A stretch of 64,000 nucleotides of DNA from Okapia johnstoni (taxonomy: Eukaryota > Chordata > Mammalia > Artiodactyla > Giraffidae): positions 73,762,385 through 73,826,384 of the forward strand of contig CM044315.1 of assembly GCA_024291935.2 (NCBI GenBank). Direction: 5' to 3'. Shown here piece after piece: positions 32,730-45,169 of this stretch (position 1 is the stretch's first letter; each line of letters starts with the position of its first letter). The position numbers and the translations under genes are program-made. The notes below the pieces were generated by a model that saw only the letters and a program-made list of their open reading frames with translations, ran no database searches and was not told where the DNA came from.

Positions 32730-33389
32730 AATAATGATTTTGTCGATGAAATATATAATCATTTTAAGGGTGTATTTTGAAGGAAAATCTAAAGGAGAAT
32801 TTGATGAGTGGATGGGAGAATTTGTTAAAATAGTCAGAAGTATACAGCAGGAATACACTGAAATTTAAGAAAGCAGCTCAAGAGGGTAAAAGTGAAGTGA
32901 AAAATATGTGGAAAAGTGGAAGTTTGAAAATACTCTGATTGGATTTCCTACAAACACCTAAAATTATTTTAAAATTTTATCATTAAACTCTTATCTCTTT
33001 GCATTTTTCTATTATAGTGTGCAATTATTAGTTAGCTGTACTTGAAGTCTTCTTTGATTAGTCTGGTATTTTTCATGACTTATTCATTACAAGATTTTGC
33101 CATTTCTTTCTCTGTTTAGTAGGTCTAATATGTTTTCTACCTCATTTCTGAATTACTTATCTAGAAACGTTTAAAAAAGAACCTTAATTACTTCTTTTTA
33201 CAAATTTATATGCTATCTCAGATTTTAATCTGGTATTCTACTTCTAATATAATCTATTGCTTAAGAATTGCCTTTTATGAATTGGTGATGAAACTATTTA
33301 GAAATCTTATTTTCTTTTAGACTTATTCTGAATTTTGCAGTCTTTCAATTACTGCCTCTTTCCTCCTATCTTCCAATAGACATTTCTCA
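32730..33389. other. Gene-free AT-rich stretch
   Basis: No gene or clear repeat is seen. Confidence 0.5.
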
Positions 33390-33958
33390 TTGTTGTTGTT
33401 GTTGTTCAGTTGCCCAGTCATGTCCGACTCTTTGTGACTCCATGGACTGCAGCATGCCAGGTGGCCCTGTCCCTCACCATCTCCCGAAGTTTGCTCAGGT
33501 TCATGTTCATTTGCATTGGTGATGCCATCCTGCCATCTCATCCTCTGACACACTCTTCTTCTTCTGCCATCAATCTTTCCCAGCTGACTTTTCCAATGAG
33601 TTGACTGTTTGCCTCAGATGACCAAAAGACTGGAGTTTCAGTTTCAGTATCAGTCCTTCCAGTGGGTATTCAGGGTTGATTTTCCTTAAGATTGACTGGT
33701 TTGATCTTCTTGCCATTCAAGGGACTCTCAGGAGTCTTCTCCAGCACCACAGTTTGAAGGCATCAATTCTTTGGTGCTCTGCCTTCTTTATGTTCCACCT
33801 CTCACAATCATACGTGACCACTGGGGGAATCCACCATCCGGATGCCATGATCTGAGATTTTTTTCATATTGATTTTTTAAGGCCAGCTCTTTCATTCTTC
33901 TCCTTCACCTTTGTCAAGAAGCTCTTTAATTTCTCATTATTCATCATCAAGTCATATT
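33390..33958 (-). mobile_element. BovB LINE 3' fragment, diverged, with internal gaps
   Basis: Copy E of BovB. The plus strand begins with five GTT units and the reversed tail 'gccccagtcatgtccgac'-like text, then antisense BovB to about 33958. Compared with the other copies it skips the segment around the '[13 protein letters not shown]' coding part (near 33825-33835) and is visibly more diverged, so it is probably older. Confidence 0.85.
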
Positions 33959-34149
33959 TTCATCTAATGCAGACACTGGTTAAAAAAATTGATGACTTTG
34001 GTTAATTGACATCTTTTTAAAAACTTGTTTTCAAATACTTTCAAGTCCAAAAAAGAGTAATAAGAATAGTACAAAGTTTTCTATATTCTTCAGTCAAATT
34101 CACTAACTTTTGCCATTTTCCTACTTTTTTATTATCATTCTTTCACTCT

Positions 34150-36120
34150 CTACATACATACATACATATATGCATTATTCAATTTTCTGTTGTGGTAAAA
34201 TACAATTGACATAAAACTTACCTATTGTAATGATTTTTAGGGCTTCCCTGAGTCACCAGGGAAGCCCTAGCAATTATGATAAAGAATCTGCCTGCCATTG
34301 CAAGAGACTCAAGTTCAATCCCTGGGTCAGGAAGATCCCCCGGAGAAGGAAATGGCACAACCCATTCCTGTATTCTTGCCTGGGAAATCCCATGGACAGA
34401 GGAGCCTGGCGGGCTACAGTCCATTGGATTGCTAAAGAGTAGGATGTGACTTAGCAGCTAAACAAACAACAGCAATTTTTTAAGTGTGCGGTTCAGTGGT
34501 ATTAAATAATTCATAATGCTATGCAACCAGCACATTCTGTGGAGATGGAGCTGTGGAGATATCTAACTCCATAGGTCTTTTCATCCCATAGGATTGAAAC
34601 ATTATACCCACTGAATAAAAACTCCCCATTCTACCCTCCTCCCAGCACCTGGAAGCCACCATTCTTTCCATTACTATAATTTTCACTACTCTAAGTGTCT
34701 CAAATAAGTATAATCATACAATATTTATCTTTTTGTGACTAACATTTCAGTTAACATTATGTAACTTGCAACAAGGTTCATCTATGTTGTAGCAAATTTC
34801 ATAATTTTTTAACTTTTAAAAGATGCTTATTATTCCATTTTATATATATACATTTTGATTATTCATTTATGCATTGATGGACACTTGAGTTGCTTCCATG
34901 TTTTAACTATTGTGAATAACACTGTTATAAATATGGGCATAGAAATAACTCTTTGAGACTCTGCTTTCAATTCTTTTGGTTACAGATCCAAAGTGGAATT
35001 GCTAGATCATGAGTACGTATGTATATGTATTTGTATACATATATAATTTCTTGAGTCATTTGAGAGTGGGAGTTAATAGACATAATGCCCTAAAAACTTT
35101 CATGTGTTTTCCTAAGAACAAGAAAACAAATGATGATATAGCCAAAATACAATTACAAAATTTGGGAAATTTTCTATTGATATATCAGTATTTTTGAATG
35201 TAGAGTCCATATGCAATTTTTGGCAGTTATCTCAGCAATGTTCTTATGGAATTTTCCCCATGATTCAGGATCCAGTCCAGGATGATACATTGCATTTTGT
35301 TGCTATCTTCATTTAGTCTCCTTTAATACCTAGAATGGTTTTTCAAATTTTCTTTGTCTTTCATATATTGACATTTTTAAGAGTGTAGACTAGTTGTTAT
35401 GCAGAATATCCTTTATATTTTGATGTCTCATCACAATTAAATTCAGATTATTCATTTTATCACATACTATATAATAATGATGTCAGTTTGTCCCATTACA
35501 TTACATTTATTGCATTGTCAGTTACACTGGTTAGTGGTTTGTTTTTCCTGTGCTACTTTTTTTTGATAAAAATCAGAAAGATATATGTATTATATAGTCT
35601 CTTATTTCCCTTTTTGCTTTCATAAAAGATAGCATATAATATTTGCTCTTTTACAGTTTGTTTTCTTTTTTCATTTTATGTACATCCTGAAAAATCCCTG
35701 CATTTCAGTTTATACAGACCTTCCTCATTTGGTTTTACAGCTGCATACCCTATTGTGTAAATATACTATAATTTATTCAACCAGTCTCCTATGTATGAGC
35801 ATTTAGGTTTTTTCAGTATTCTGTAATTACAAATAATGGAACAGTGAATAGCCCTGTGCATATGTGTTTTCTTATTTTTGGATATGTATTTTGAGGGTAA
35901 ATTTTTAGACATGGAGTTGCTGGTCAAAGTATAAATATGTATGTAACTTATTAGATATTGCCATATTCACCTCTATAGGGAATGCACTATTTCTCATTCC
36001 CATCAGCAGCATATGAAACTGCTTCTTTCCTCAAAGCCTCACCAATATAGTGTGTTGAAAAACTTGTGAGATTTGGCCAATCTGGTATGTGAGAAATGAT
36101 ATCACAGTGCAGTTTTAACC
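34150..36120 (-). mobile_element. Old L1 (L1M) 3' UTR, minus strand, interrupted by a Bov-tA
   Basis: Antisense L1M 3' UTR phrases include 'ctgttgtggtaaaatacaat', 'aagtgtgcggttcagtggta', 'cccattctaccctcctccc', 'gttcatctatgttgtagc', and later the older-type 'tttagtctcctttaatacct' and 'tcacctctatagggaatgca'. At least two L1M 3' ends may be joined, with a change near 35030. No coding frame. Confidence 0.75.
34238..34472 (+). mobile_element. Bov-tA SINE with a 13-bp inverted repeat at its head
   Basis: The SINE head 'tagggcttccctg' (34238-34250) is followed after six bases by its exact reverse complement (34257-34269), then by the normal body to 'gacttagcagctaaaca'. The result is a perfect 13-bp stem with a 6-base loop. 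Confidence 0.88.
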
Positions 36121-36715
36121 TGAAGGACTCTTTTTAGTATTTCTGCTCATGATGTATCCTCTCAGTTTTTGTTTGTCTAGGAGTGTCTTAAGTTCCCTTT
36201 CAATTCTGAAGAATGGTTTCACTGATACAGAATTTGTGTTTGACAGTCTTCTTTTTCTTTTCTTTCTTTTTTTTTGAGTGTTTGGAATATGTCACCTCAT
36301 GACTTCTGGCCTCCATGATTTCTTATTAGAAATTAGCTATTTATCTTGTTTAGGATATTTTTACTTAATGAGTTGCATCTCCCTTGCTGCTTTAAAGATT
36401 CTCTTTTTCAGCAGTTTGATTCTGAAGTGTCTGGGTGTAGATATCTTTGAGTTTATTCTACTTGGAATTTATTCTGCTGTGTGGATGTAGAGAGTAATAT
36501 TTTTCATCAAAATTTTGGATGACTTGGGGTGTTGTTTCTTAAAATATTTCTTATGCTCTTTCTCTCTTGCTTTTTCTTTGGGGACTTCAGTTATGATGTG
36601 TTGATATGCCTGATAGTATTCCACAGGTCTCTGAGACTCTGTTAATTTTTGTTCATTCTTTTTTCTTCCTGTTCCTCAGACTGGATAATCTCAATTATGC
36701 ATTCTTATAGGTATG
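36120..36715 (-). mobile_element. L1 5' part / ORF1 fragment, antisense
   Basis: 'ccacaggtctctgagactct' followed by 'gttaatttttgttcattct' is the reverse of the L1 ORF1 RNA-binding region. Upstream and downstream text fits antisense ORF1. Confidence 0.65.
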
Positions 36716-36739
36716 ATAGTATGTATGTATAATGAATAG

Positions 36740-37150
36740 TGCATAAGGTTGGTCCAAGAAGGCAAGGAGAAAGAGAAAGGAACAGAAAAAAATACATAAA
36801 ATTTTGGCCAAATATTTTGTAAATTTGGTGAAGCACATTAATCAACACCTCAGAAAAGCTAGAGACTTCCCTGGTGGCTCAGATGATAAAGCGTTTGTCT
36901 ACAATGTGGGAGACCCAGCTTCGATCCCTGGGTGGGGAAGATCTCCTGGAGAAAGAAATGGCAACCCACTCCAGTAGTCTTGCCTGGAAAATCCCATGGA
37001 CGGAGGAGCCTGGTAGGCTACAGTCCATGGGGTTGAAAAGAGTCGGACACGACTGAGTGACTTCACTTTCACTTTCACTTTTCAGAAAAGCTAAACAAGT
37101 TCCAGTTAAGGATAAACTCAAAGATATCCATATCTAGATGTACTCATTGT
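36740..37150 (+). mobile_element. L1 ORF1 fragment, plus strand, split by a Bov-tA
   Basis: 'atttggtgaagcacattaat' before the SINE and 'aaggataaactcaaagatat' after it are adjacent parts of the old L1 ORF1 coding text. Confidence 0.65.
36862..37081 (+). mobile_element. Bov-tA SINE with 12-bp target duplication
   Basis: Head 'gagacttccctggtggctca', tail with three CACTTT units. Exact duplication 'tcagaaaagcta' at 36850-36861 and 37082-37093. Confidence 0.95.
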
Positions 37151-38482
37151 TTTCTATAAACTTGAATTATGGTTTCTTTGACATCTCAATTCCCTAAAAT
37201 ATTTAGCAAGTTTCTGACATAATTCCAGAAAATTCTATGTGCTAATAATCACAGTGCAAATTGTTTTCTTGAGACTAACTTATTCACATTTATTTTTGCT
37301 GCTGAGTCCAGTTAAGTTAATAACAGGCTTGGGAAGGAAGACATCACTCTTAATCTATTTTTGCTCTATCTTCCATTTTATAGAAGAGAAGTATTAATGG
37401 AAGAAGCTTGAGAAAAATCTGGAGCCAAATAAAGTAGTTTGGAGGAGTATAACTGGTTGGAGTTTTCCAACCCCGCTGGGTATGAGTCAACCCACAGACA
37501 GAGAATCTCTCTTAAGAGAACTGAATTCTTTGTCACTTATGCTTGAAAATTGACCAATTCTTGTTTGAAGAGATCTCTTTGTTGTAATATCTTACTGTCA
37601 GCATCAAGGAATAGCCAATACATACCATATTCTAGTATTTTGTAACTTCTTCATCTAGACCTCCAGGTTCTCTTAGTGCATAATTTTACTTCCAAGATAT
37701 CAGAGACAACAGTTTTTCCAAATGTCTTTCCACAGTATGTGAAGATAATTTAATTTTCAGAATACAATTATTTTCTTTCCGTCTACTAAGCAAATGTAGA
37801 TGTTGCACTTTTGAGTAATTTTATTTATAGCATCATCCATTTCTGATACCAAAAACTCTATCAGTTTGGGTTTGCTCCAGATAAGAGATAGAAGACTTGA
37901 TATTTCATGCAGGAAGGGATTTGATACAGGGACTTAAGTGCTTACAGAATCTTTAGAGAATTAAAGGAGTGGTTTCTTGAATAAGCATCCTAGAATTACT
38001 ACCAGAATAAGTCTGAAGTGACAATTACCACTGAGGCCACAGAACCTATGCTTTAAGAAGCTGCTGCCACAGTAGTTTCTTATACTCAAGAAAGCAAAGA
38101 ATGAGTCTCTAAGACAGCAAACTAGAGATTACAAAGTATAAATTCCAATGCAAAAGCATTGCTGTTACTGTTGTTTCTTTACTCATAGGTAATGGACACT
38201 GGGATCCTTTTTCAGAGGGCTGCACATTTATAAAACTTGCTTTCTAGCAGCAGCAGACCAGAGCTACAGCTAACCAATATATATCTCACTTTCACCTTGT
38301 AAATCACATTTCAGTTTTTCTATTGGTAGAACCTGATTCATAACCAGAGACCTAAATGCAAAGGAGTCTGGGAGATGTATTTTTTACAGCTTTCCAACCT
38401 CCCCAAATATATGAAGAGAGAAATCAAGGTTCAGAGAACTATCTAATATCTGCCATAGTCCATTAATATGGCTAATATCTTC
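37150..38482. other. Gene-free stretch; right half resembles an old repeat
   Basis: No gene is seen. 37855-38400 ('gcaggaagggatttgatac', 'ttctattggtagaacctgat', 'aaggagtctgggagatgta') has the feel of a widespread mammalian repeat, but I cannot name the family. Confidence 0.4.
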
Positions 38483-39590
38483 TTTTTTAGATTTAGTTTT
38501 AATTTGAGGATAATTGCTTTACAATGTTGTGTTGCTTTCTGACATACAACAAGGTGAATCAACCATAAGTATACATATGTCCCCTCTCTCTTGAACCTCC
38601 CTCCCACCCACAACCCCATCCCATCCCTCTAGACTGTCACAGAGTACCAAGTTGAGCTCCTTGGGTTGTACAACAACTTCCCATTAGCTATCTGTTTTAC
38701 ATATGGTAATATATATGTTTCAATGCTACTCTCTCAATTTGTCCCATCCTCTCCTTCCCCTGCTGTGTCCACAAGTCTGTTCTCTATGCCTGAGCCTCTA
38801 TTCCTGCCCTGCAAATAGATTCATCAGTAACATTTTTCTAGATTCCATATGTATGTGTTGTGTATGTGTGCTCAGTAGTATATGACTCTTTGCAACCCCA
38901 GGGCCCATCAGGCTCCTCTGTCCATGGAATTTTCCATCCAAGAATACTGGGGTGGTTGCCATTTCCTACTCCAGGTGATCTTCCTGATCCAGGGATCAAA
39001 CCTGAGTCTCCTGCATTGGCAGGTGGATTCTTTACCACTGAGCCACCTGGGAAGCCCATATATGCATTAATATACAATATCTGTTTTTCTATTTCTGACT
39101 TACTTCACGCTGTATAACAGGCTCTGTGTTCATTCACCTCACAAGAACTGACTCAAATTCATTCCTTTTATGGCTGCATAGTATTCCATTGTATATATGT
39201 GCCAAAACTTTTTTGATCCACTCATCTATCGATGGACATTTAGGTTGCTTTCATGTCCTGGCTATTGTAAATAGTGCTTCTATGAACACGGGATTATGTG
39301 TCTTTTTCAGTTATGGTTTTCTCAGGGTATATGCCCAGTAGTGGGGTTGCTGGGTCATATGGTAGTTTTATTCCTAGTTTTCTAAGGAATCTCTATACTC
39401 ATTTCCATAGTGGCTGTATCAGTTTACATTCCCATCAACAGTGCAAGAGCGTTCCCTTTCCTGCACCTAGCATTTATTGTTTGTAGATTTTTTTGATGAT
39501 GGTCATTTTGACCAGTGTGAGGTGATAACCTCATTGTAGTTTTGATGTGTATTTCTCTAATAATAAGCAATGTTGAGCGATAATGAGGCT
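38483..39590 (-). mobile_element. L1-BT type LINE 3' UTR and ORF2 end, minus strand, with a Bov-tA inside
   Basis: Starts with the reversed A-rich tail and 3' UTR ('attgctttacaatgttgtg', 'cccatccctctagactgtca'). The antisense end of ORF2 follows ('catagtattccattgtatat', 'gtatatgcccagtagtgggg'). L1 text on both sides of the SINE is continuous. Confidence 0.88.
38856..39057 (-). mobile_element. Bov-tA SINE
   Basis: Plus strand runs from 'tgtgtgctcagtagtatatg' to 'gagccacctgggaagccc'. Flanks 'catatgtatg' and 'catatatgca' are a degenerate duplication. Confidence 0.9.
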
Positions 39591-39599
39591 AATTTCGAT

Positions 39600-39870
39600 A
39601 ATTTTTTAACACTGCTAAGCTGTTTCATTAGATCATATTGCATTTTTAATCTACACTGTTGGATTCATCCACCTAATATTTAAGATTTTTATAGGTATTT
39701 TCATAAGTGAAATTTGCTTGCATGTTCCTTGTGCTATCCTTGTTGGGATGCTCTATCAAGTTTTCCTTGCCTCATAAAAATAATTGATGTTCCCTCTTTT
39801 CTATGTTCTATTCTCTGATATTTTTATAAAATTCTACTCTTTGACACAGACATTTGGAGACATTTGGAAA
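39600..39870 (-). mobile_element. L1 ORF2 RT fragment, antisense, diverged
   Basis: 'actgttggattcatccacct' followed by 'aatatttaagatttttatag' and 'cctcataaaaataattgatg' matches decayed antisense RT text of L1. It lies between the minus-strand 3' end and a plus-strand ORF2 piece. Confidence 0.6.
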
Positions 39871-39889
39871 TAGAGACGGGAAGTCACAT

Positions 39890-41905
39890 GAAAGATTGGA
39901 AAGGGAAGTGTACAACCAATACCACAGAAGTTCAGAAAGTCATGCAAAACAGTTACATGCTAACAAATTAGATGACCTATAAAAAAAAATGAACATTTCC
40001 AGGAACATACAGCCAACCGAAGTTGAATCTAGAAGAAACATAATTTGGAAATACAAATCACCAGAAGTGAAATAGAATTTGTAATAATAATAATAATAAA
40101 CTCTTTGTAAACAAAAGTCCAGGACTTGACAACTTCACTGGGGAATTCTACCACACATACAAAGAAGAACTTATACCTGTCTTTCTCAAACTATTCCAAA
40201 AAGTTGAAGAGGAGGAAAGACTTCCAAATCCATTTTATGAAGCCACCATCACCCTGATACCAAAACCAGAAAAGGACTCTACAAAAAAAAAAAAAAGGAA
40301 ATTCCAGGTCAGTATCTTTAATGAATATTCATGCAAAAATTCTCAACAAAATATTAGCAAATCAAACCCAATGATACATAAAAAGGATTATACACCATGA
40401 TCAAGTTAGATTCATTCCAGGGTTTCAAGGATGGTTCAACATATACAAATCAATCAGTATGATAAACCACATTGACAAAAGGAAAGACAAAAACCACATG
40501 ATCACCTTAGTAGATGTAGAAAAAGCATTTGACAAAATTCAACATCATTTGCAATAAAAACTCTCACAAAAGTGGCTATAGAGGAAACATATCTCAACAT
40601 AATAAAAGGCAGTTACAACAAACCTACAGCCAACAGTGAAAAGCTGAAAGCTTTTCCACTAAATTCAGGAAAAAGACAAGGATGCCCATTCTTACCACTT
40701 CTATTCAACACAGTATTGTAAGTCCTCACCACAATAATCATACAAGAAAAAGAAATAAAAGGTATCCAAATAGGAAAGTAAGAGGTAAAACTGTCACTGT
40801 TTGCAGATGACGTGATACTCTATAAAGAGAACCCTAAGTCTCCCCACAAAAACCATTACAACTAATAAATTAATTCAGTAAGGCAGTGGGATACAAGAAT
40901 AATACATAGAAATCTGTGGCATTTCTTTACACTAGCAATTAAATATAGACAGAAAGCAAAAAACCAATTCCATTAAAAAAAAATAGGAAGAAACTTAGTC
41001 AAGGTGGTGAAAGACCTACATACTAAAAACTATCAAACAATGATAAGGGAAACTGAAGGTTATTCAAAGAAATGGAAAGGTCGCCATGCTCATTGAATTG
41101 GATTGTTAAAATGGCCATACTTCCCAAAGCTATCTATAGATTTAATGTGATCTCTATCAAAATACCTATGACATTTTTTTTCACAGAACTAGAACAAATA
41201 TTCCTGAAATTTATATAGAACCACAAAAGACCCAGAATTGCCAAAGCAATCCTGAGGGAAAAAAAAATCCTGTGGAAAAAGAACTAAGCTGGAGGCATAA
41301 CCCTTTCATACTTATTACTACAAATCTACAGAGTGAAAACAGTGTGGTATTGGCCCCAAAACAGGTGTATAGATCAAAGGAACAGAATAGAGAGCCCCAA
41401 AATAAAGCCATACAACTATGGTCAGTCTATGACAAAGGAGGCAAGAATATACAATGGTGAAAAGAATGTCTCTTCAGTGTTGGGAAAGCTGGACAGCCAC
41501 ATGTAAATCTATGAACTTAGATCACTCCCTCACACTATACACAAAAATAAACTCAAAGTGGCTTAAAGACTTAAGTATAAGACATGATACCACTAAAACT
41601 AGTAGAAGAGAACGTAGGCAATACATTCTCTGATATAAACCATAGCAATATTTTCTTACTTCAGTGTCCCAAGGCAAATAAATAAAAACAAAAATTAGCA
41701 AATGGGACCTAATCAAACTTAAAAGGAAATAATCTTTGGAAAAGGAATTTGGCAATGCCTTGGCAAAGGAAATGATCAACAAAACAAAGGCAGCCTATGG
41801 AATGGGAAAAGATATTTGCAAATGATGTGACAAACAGGGGGTTACTATCCAAAATATGCAAACAGCTCATCCAACTCAATAAACAAACAACCAAAGTGAA
41901 ATACC
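39890..41905 (+). mobile_element. L1 ORF2 fragment, plus strand, lacking the 3' end
   Basis: Plus-strand ORF2 text runs from the pre-RT linker ('gaaagtcatgcaaaacagtt' region) through 'aaagtccaggacttgacaac', the RT and the C-terminal domain, then stops near 41905 beside Tigger1 text. The RT box at 40800-40811 (tttgcagatgac) is an intact FADD, but the frame around it is broken by stops and indels, and the longest open piece is 62 codons. An AAT repeat at 40083-40099 and an A run at 40285-40298 interrupt it. Confidence 0.85.
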
Positions 41906-42149
41906 ACCTCCCACCTCCTCTCTCCTCCAATCAGTGACTCTTATTGCCTGTTCACTTGATGCCAGCCCCTATTTGCTAGCTGTCATACTATACTATGCAT
42001 CTCTTAAGGTACTGTACTAAAAGATTAAAAATGTTTTCTTTTTTAAGAAAAAATATTAAAATTGCTACTGTAGTGAAGACATGAATGATAAGAAAGCAGA
42101 ACAGCCTTATTGGTGATCTGGGGAAAGTTTTAGAGGTCTGCATAGGTCA

Positions 42150-43605
42150 AACTAACCACAGCATTCTCTTATGCCAATCCAGAGCAAGACCCTAACTCTT
42201 TTCAACAGAGAGGTGAAAAAGCTGCAAAAGAAAAGGTTGAAGCTTGTAGAGGTTGGTTGTTCATGTTTAAGGAGAGAAGCCATCTCAATAACATAAAAGT
42301 GCAAGGTGAAGCAGCAAGTGCTGATGTAGAAATAGCAAGTCAGCCTGAAGATCTCACTAAGAAAATTAATGATGGTGGTTACACTAAACAACAGATTTTT
42401 CGATGTAAATGAAACAGCCTTATATGGAAAGAAAATGCCATATCATCTTCATAGCTAGAGAGGAGAAGTCAATACCTGGCCTCAAAGCTTCAAAGAACAG
42501 TCTGAGTCACTTGCAAGGGGCTAATGTAGTTGGTGACTTTAAGTTGATGCAAAAGCTCATTGATCATTTTGAATATCCTCAGCTCCTCAAGAATTAGGGT
42601 AAATCTACTCTGTCTGTGCTCTATAAATGGAACAGCAAAGCCTGGATAACTACATCTGTTAACAATACAGTTTACTAAATATTTTAAGCCCAATCTTGAG
42701 AGCTACTACTCAGAAAAAAGATTCCTTCCAAACTTACTGCTTATTGGCAGTGCACCTGGTCACCCAAGAGCTCTAAACAGCGTTGTACAATGAGACTCAT
42801 ATTATTTTTATGCCTACTAACTCAGTGCCTGTTCTGCAGCTCATGGATCAAGGAATCATTTTGACTTCAAATCTTATTATTTTAAAAATACATTTCTTAG
42901 AGCTATAGCTGCCATAGATAGTGATTCCTTTGATGGATCTGGGCAAAATAAGTTGAAAAACTTCTGGAAAGGATTCATTGTTCAAGATGCCATTAAGAAC
43001 AGTCATGACTCATGGGAAGAAATCCAAATATCAACAGTAACAGGAATTTGGAAGAAGTTGATTCCAACTCTCATGGTTGACTAAGACTTCATTGAAGGAG
43101 CAACTGCAGATGTGGTGTAAATAATAAGAGGATTAGAATCAGAAGTAGAGCCTGATGATGTGACTGAATTGCTGCAAACTCATGATAAAATTGAATGGAT
43201 GAGGAGTTGCTTTTTATGGATGAGTAAAGAAAGTGGTTTCTTGAAATGGAAAATACTCCTGGTACAGATGCTGTGAAGATTGTTGAAATGACAACAAATA
43301 ATTTGGAATATTGCATAAATTTAGTTGATAAAGCAGCAGCAGGGTTTGAGAGGACTTACTCCAAGTTTGAAAGAAGTTCTACTGTGGGTAAAATATTTTC
43401 AAACAACATTGTATTCTGCAGAGAAATTGTTTGTGAAAAAAAGTCAATATATGCAGCAAACTTCGTTGTTGTCTTATTTTAAGATATTGCCACATGCATT
43501 CCAAGTTTTAGCAACCACCTCTTTGATCAATCAGCAGCCATTAATATCAAGGCAAGACCCACTGCTGGCAAAAAGATTATAGCTCAGTGAAGGCTCAGAT
43601 GATGG
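42150..43605 (+). pseudogene. Tigger1 transposase remnant (pogo/CENPB-like DDE)
   Basis: Tigger1 transposase belongs to the pogo branch of Tc1/mariner, related to CENPB and the host TIGD genes. Plus-strand blocks in order: '[19 protein letters not shown]' near 42300, [13 protein letters not shown] at 42402-42440, SLSHLQGANVVGDFKL near 42500, 'MDQGI' near 42845, the long C-terminal frame 43246-43482 (ENTPGTDAVKIVEMTTNN, ...KAAAGFERTYSKFERSSTV), and the MQQTSLLSYFKILPHAF end. In the family the first block normally reads VDET with a catalytic Asp; here the codon at 42408-42410 is aat (Asn). More than ten stops and several frameshifts separate the blocks. It is a fossil and not one of the TIGD genes, which are intact. 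Confidence 0.85.
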
Positions 43606-43646
43606 TAGGCATTTTTTAGCGATAACATTTTTAAATTAAGGTAGGT

Positions 43647-44743
43647 ATGAAAAGACAACATATGCAATTGGAGAAAATATCTGCAAATGATACAACAGAC
43701 AAGGGCTTAATCTCCAAAATATACAAACAGCTCATATACCTCAACAACAAAGAAACACAATCCAATAAAAAAAATGGACAGAAGACCTTAATAGACACTT
43801 CTCCAAAGAATACATACAAATGACTGGTAGGGACATGGAAAGATGCTCAACATCACTAATTATTAAAGAAATGCAAATCAAAACTGCAATGAGATATCAA
43901 CTCACATCAGTCAGAATGGCCATCATTAAAAAGGTGACAAATAATGTATGCTGAACAGAGTGTGGAGAAAAGGGCACCATCCTACACTGTTGGTGGGAAT
44001 GTGAATTGGTACAGTCACTGTGGGAAACCATATGGAGATTCCTCAGAAAACTAAAAATAGAATTACCATATGTTCCACCAATCCCACTCCTGGAAAAATA
44101 CCTGGACAAAACTATAATTCAAAAAGATACATTCATCCCTATGTTCATAGCAGCACTATTCACAATAGTCAAATCATGGAAACAATCTAAATGTCCATAG
44201 ATAGATGACTAGATAAAGAAAAGATGGTATACATATATAATGGAATACGACTCACTGATAAAAAGGAATGGAATAATGCCATTTGCAGTAACTTGGATGC
44301 AACTAGAGATTATCACACTAAGTGAAGTAAGTCAGAAAGAGAAAGAAAAATATCATATGATGTCACTTATATGTGGAATCTAAACTATGACACAAATGAA
44401 CCTATCTACAAAACAGAAACAAACTCACAGATGCAGAGAACAGATGTATGGTTGCCAAGGGGATGGAGGAGAGGGAGAGAGGGACTGGGAACTTGGGATT
44501 TGTAGATGCAAACTATTACATTTAGAATGGATGAAAAACAAGGTCCTAATGTGCAGTACAGGGAACTATATTCAATATCCTATAATAAACCATTAAAAAG
44601 AGTGTATATATATATAAATATATGTATGTATATCTGAGTCACTTTGCTATACAGCAGAGACTGGTACAACATTGTAAATCAACTATGCTTCAGTAAAACA
44701 TATTTTTAAAATACATAGAAAAATTCCAAATGATAATAAAATT
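43647..44743 (+). mobile_element. L1 LINE, 5'-truncated (ORF2 end and 3' UTR), 13-bp target duplication
   Basis: Plus-strand L1 C-terminal ORF2 text ('gttggtgggaatgtgaattg') and 3' UTR ('atacagcagagactggtaca', 'aaatcaactatgcttcagta'). Exact duplication 'aattaaggtaggt' at 43634-43646 and 44744-44756 within the Tigger1. An ordinary 5'-truncated insertion. Confidence 0.95.
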
Positions 44744-44796
44744 AATTAAGGTAGGTGCATTGTTGTTTTAGAGATAATACTATTACACATGTAACA

Positions 44797-45013
44797 GAAC
44801 TTCCCTGGTGGCTCAGATGGTAAAGCGTCTGCCTACAATGCGGGAAACCTGGGTTCAATCCCTGGGTTATGAAGATCTCCTGGAGAAGGAAATGGCAACC
44901 CACTCCAGTATTCTTGCCTGGAAAACCCCATGGACAGAGGATCCTGGCAGGCTACAGTACATGTGGTCTCAGAGAGTTGGACACGGCTGAGTGACTTCAC
45001 TTCACTGTTACAC
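44797..45013 (+). mobile_element. Bov-tA SINE inside Tigger1
   Basis: Head 'gaacttccctggtggctcag', tail 'gagtgacttcacttcac'. Tigger1 text resumes after it. A partial match 'ttacaca' on both sides may be the duplication. Confidence 0.9.
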
Positions 45014-45169
45014 ACTTAAGCTACCGTATAGTATAAACATATAAACATAACTCTTATATGCCATGGGAAACAAAACAATTTTGTGTGACTTGCTTTACTG
45101 CAATATTTGCCTTACTGTGGTGGTCTGGAACTGAAACCACAATATCACTTAAGTATGACTGTACTTGAT

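Larger units (their letters stand above)
41930..45163 (+). mobile_element. Tigger1 DNA transposon, 5' end missing, split by an L1 and a Bov-tA
   Basis: The left part holds the Tigger text 'ccaatcagtgactcttattg' and 'agattaaaaatgttttc'. The middle encodes a transposase relic. The right end is the Tigger1 terminal region ('ccttactgtggtggtctgga' and acttaagtatgactgta at 45163). The terminal inverted repeat at the left is absent. Total Tigger sequence without insertions is about 1.9 kb. Confidence 0.85.

Noticed and set aside
42150..43605. Tigger1 transposase region as a possible TIGD host gene
   Set aside because: Many stops and frameshifts, and it lies between Tigger1 flanking sequences, one of them the terminal repeat. 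TIGD genes are intact single-exon genes.
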